NCBI GenBank assembly: GCA_022821275.1
Contig: JAJEDY010000059.1
Span: forward strand, 124,001-188,000
Direction of reading: 5' to 3'
Origin: Candidatus Latescibacterota bacterium
Lineage (GTDB): Bacteria; Latescibacterota; UBA2968
DNA length: 64,000 bases
Shown: in pieces, positions 63,017 to 64,000 of the stretch
Position numbering within the stretch: position 1 is the stretch's first letter
How the letters are laid out: every line of letters begins with the position of its first letter
Translations under genes and position numbers: made by a program
Notes under the pieces: model-generated
The model's database searches: none
What the model was told of the DNA's origin: nothing
Seen by the model: the letters and a program-made list of their open reading frames with translations, nothing else

Positions 63017-63835
63017 TTATTTTGGATCCGGGTCATCTGGTGGAACGGGATGATCTTGGGATTTTAGCTCCGTCGGCGTGCTATCGGACAAATAACCGCC
63101 ATCGACGTAGATGATCTGGCCCGTGAGATAGCGCGCATCTTCCGAAGCCAGAAAGGCGGCGACAGTTCCAATATCGCGGGTATATCCACGAGCACCCCAG
63201 GGGATGCGTTTGCGGTAAGCCTCGATAACTTCAGGACCAAGTGATGCACCCATACCTTCGGATGCAATAGCACCCGGACCAATGGCATTGACATTAATTT
63301 TGTAAGGAGCGAGTTCCACCGCAAGGGTTCGCGTGAGCATAACCACTGCGGCTTTAGAAGGCTGATAGGCAGAAGCGTCGAAATGCGCAACTTCGGCCTG
63401 TACAGACGAGATATTAATAATTTTGCCACCTTCCTTGCGCGCTATCATGTCTTTGACAACCGCGCGACTGCAATAAAAAGGCCCATTGAGATTCACATCG
63501 AGAATGCGCTGCCACGCCTCATCTGTAATGGCTGTGACGCCACCATCTTGAGGAATATACACACCGGCATTATTGACCAGAATATCGATGCGTCCAAAGC
63601 GATTGAGCGTCTGCTGAACCATATTCTCGACCTGCCCCGAGTCGGCCACATCTGCGGGAATGACAAGAGCCTCGCGCCCGAGAGCTTTGATCTGGTGGGC
63701 GGTGGTTTCGGCTGTTTCGGCAGTGAGATCGTTAACTGCGACATGGGCACCTACGCTACCCATTTCGAGCGCAATGGCTTTGCCAATGCCCGATCCCGCG
63801 CCCGTGATGAGCGCAATTTTGTTTTCGAGTTTCAT
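63017..63835 (-). CDS. SDR family oxidoreductase
   Basis: A 272-residue short-chain dehydrogenase. TGAGSGIGKAIA is the dinucleotide loop, then DVADSGQV (NAD/P pocket), NNAGVYIP, Ser of NISSVQAEVAHFD and the catalytic YQPSK. Compared with its neighbour it has a Pro/Asp-rich C-terminal extension (KSQDHPVPPDDPDPK). GGGAGGGG precedes the ATG. Glucose/sugar 1-dehydrogenase-like enzymes share this form, but the substrate is unknown. Confidence 0.88.
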   Translation of the reverse strand: MKLENKIALITGAGSGIGKAIALEMGSVGAHVAVNDLTAETAETTAHQIKALGREALVIPADVADSGQVENMVQQTLNRFGRIDILVNNAGVYIPQDGGVTAITDEAWQRILDVNLNGPFYCSRAVVKDMIARKEGGKIINISSVQAEVAHFDASAYQPSKAAVVMLTRTLAVELAPYKINVNAIGPGAIASEGMGASLGPEVIEAYRKRIPWGARGYTRDIGTVAAFLASEDARYLTGQIIYVDGGYLSDSTPTELKSQDHPVPPDDPDPK

Positions 63836-63862
63836 GAACCCCTCCCTGAAATTATGTTCAAA

Positions 63863-64000
63863 TCAAAAAAGGCCGGTTTGGACATCTTGTTGTAAATACT
63901 CAATGAGCCTGCGACTGGTGCGAGAAAAAGCATACGCGTTGAAATCAGCACGCACAACCCATGCGAGATTGTCGCAAGTGAGTGGACGCGCTCTGCCTTT
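63863..64000 (-). CDS. Truncated C-terminal end of an unknown protein
   Basis: The minus-strand frame is open from the window edge (64000) for 45 codons to a TGA at 63863. It reads GRARPLTCDNLAWVVRADFN and later EYLQQDVQTGLF. The ending looks like a real protein tail, but too little is visible to place it. It stops 27 bp before the SDR start, on the same strand, so the SDR genes may belong to its operon. Confidence 0.45.
   Translation of the reverse strand, partial: KGRARPLTCDNLAWVVRADFNAYAFSRTSRRLIEYLQQDVQTGLF

Noticed and set aside
62158-63114. 318-codon plus-strand frame over the SDR gene
   Set aside because: It mirrors the SDR coding frame; the minus-strand SDR has complete catalytic motifs.
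1-64000. tRNA, rRNA, tmRNA or CRISPR array
   Set aside because: I scanned the gaps between genes and found no cloverleaf-like sequence with a T-loop, no rRNA motif and no regular repeat-spacer array; a covariance-model search would be decisive.

Overview
The window looks like a chromosomal contig from an uncultivated, free-living, probably marine Gram-negative-type bacterium. It combines a conserved housekeeping block with a large catabolic region built from Gfo/Idh/MocA oxidoreductases, TIM-barrel sugar isomerases, a sulfatase, a phytanoyl-CoA dioxygenase-like protein, a PQQ-type beta-propeller and a corrinoid methyl-transfer operon. That mix is what I would expect of Latescibacterota, Poribacteria or a related lineage; this placement is inference only. 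I saw no rRNA, tRNA, CRISPR array, transposase or integrase.

Layout. 1-4.9 kb: the edge of a restriction-like PD-(D/E)xK protein, a DUF2442 protein, a palindromic repeat, ogt, an oxidoreductase, a UMPH-1-type HAD phosphatase and uppP. 4.4-8.3 kb: two small lipoproteins, a sugar isomerase, an oxidoreductase and a class A beta-lactamase-fold hydrolase. 8.06-10.41 kb: a small cassette (DUF433, UPF0175, a GIY-YIG nuclease and a BrnT-like/CopG-like toxin-antitoxin pair) bracketed by a ~206 bp direct repeat of the 3' end of the hydrolase gene. 10.4-22.5 kb: a class C-type hydrolase, an alpha/beta hydrolase, two paralogous PHP/DUF3604-like proteins on either side of a DegT aminotransferase, an unknown protein, a sulfatase and a beta-propeller. 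22.6-31.9 kb: oxidoreductase, Cof phosphatase, an unknown two-repeat protein, UroD-type methyltransferase, corrinoid protein, ferredoxin/ASKHA reactivase, homocysteine methyltransferase, ADP-ribosylglycohydrolase and a DHDPS/NAL-family aldolase. I read this as one co-transcribed methyl-group catabolism unit.

31.9-35.7 kb: a methyltransferase and isomerase on the minus strand, then GNAT, PhyH and a complete DUF433/DUF5615 pair. 35.8-52.5 kb is a long minus-strand housekeeping run: TPR protein, methyltransferase, efp, accB, accC, gcvH, HNH, trpS, scpA, scpB, rluB, cmk, plsC, rpsA, mtaB, a conserved unknown and mutS, punctuated by recognisable terminators and one good sigma-70 promoter. 52.8-60.1 kb is divergent: bioB, mnmG, a SirB1-like protein, smpB, a DnaC/DnaI-like ATPase, rph, rdgB, a VOC protein and two tiny membrane proteins. 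60.1-64 kb (minus): an AAA/PD-(D/E)xK protein, a 630 bp decayed intergenic stretch, two SDR oxidoreductases and a truncated ORF at the edge.

Most worth a second look: the repeat-flanked cassette, the corrinoid operon with its unknown partner carrying a duplicated CGxTH motif, and the paired PHP-like proteins around the aminotransferase. All functional calls come from motif reading by eye; no database search was possible.
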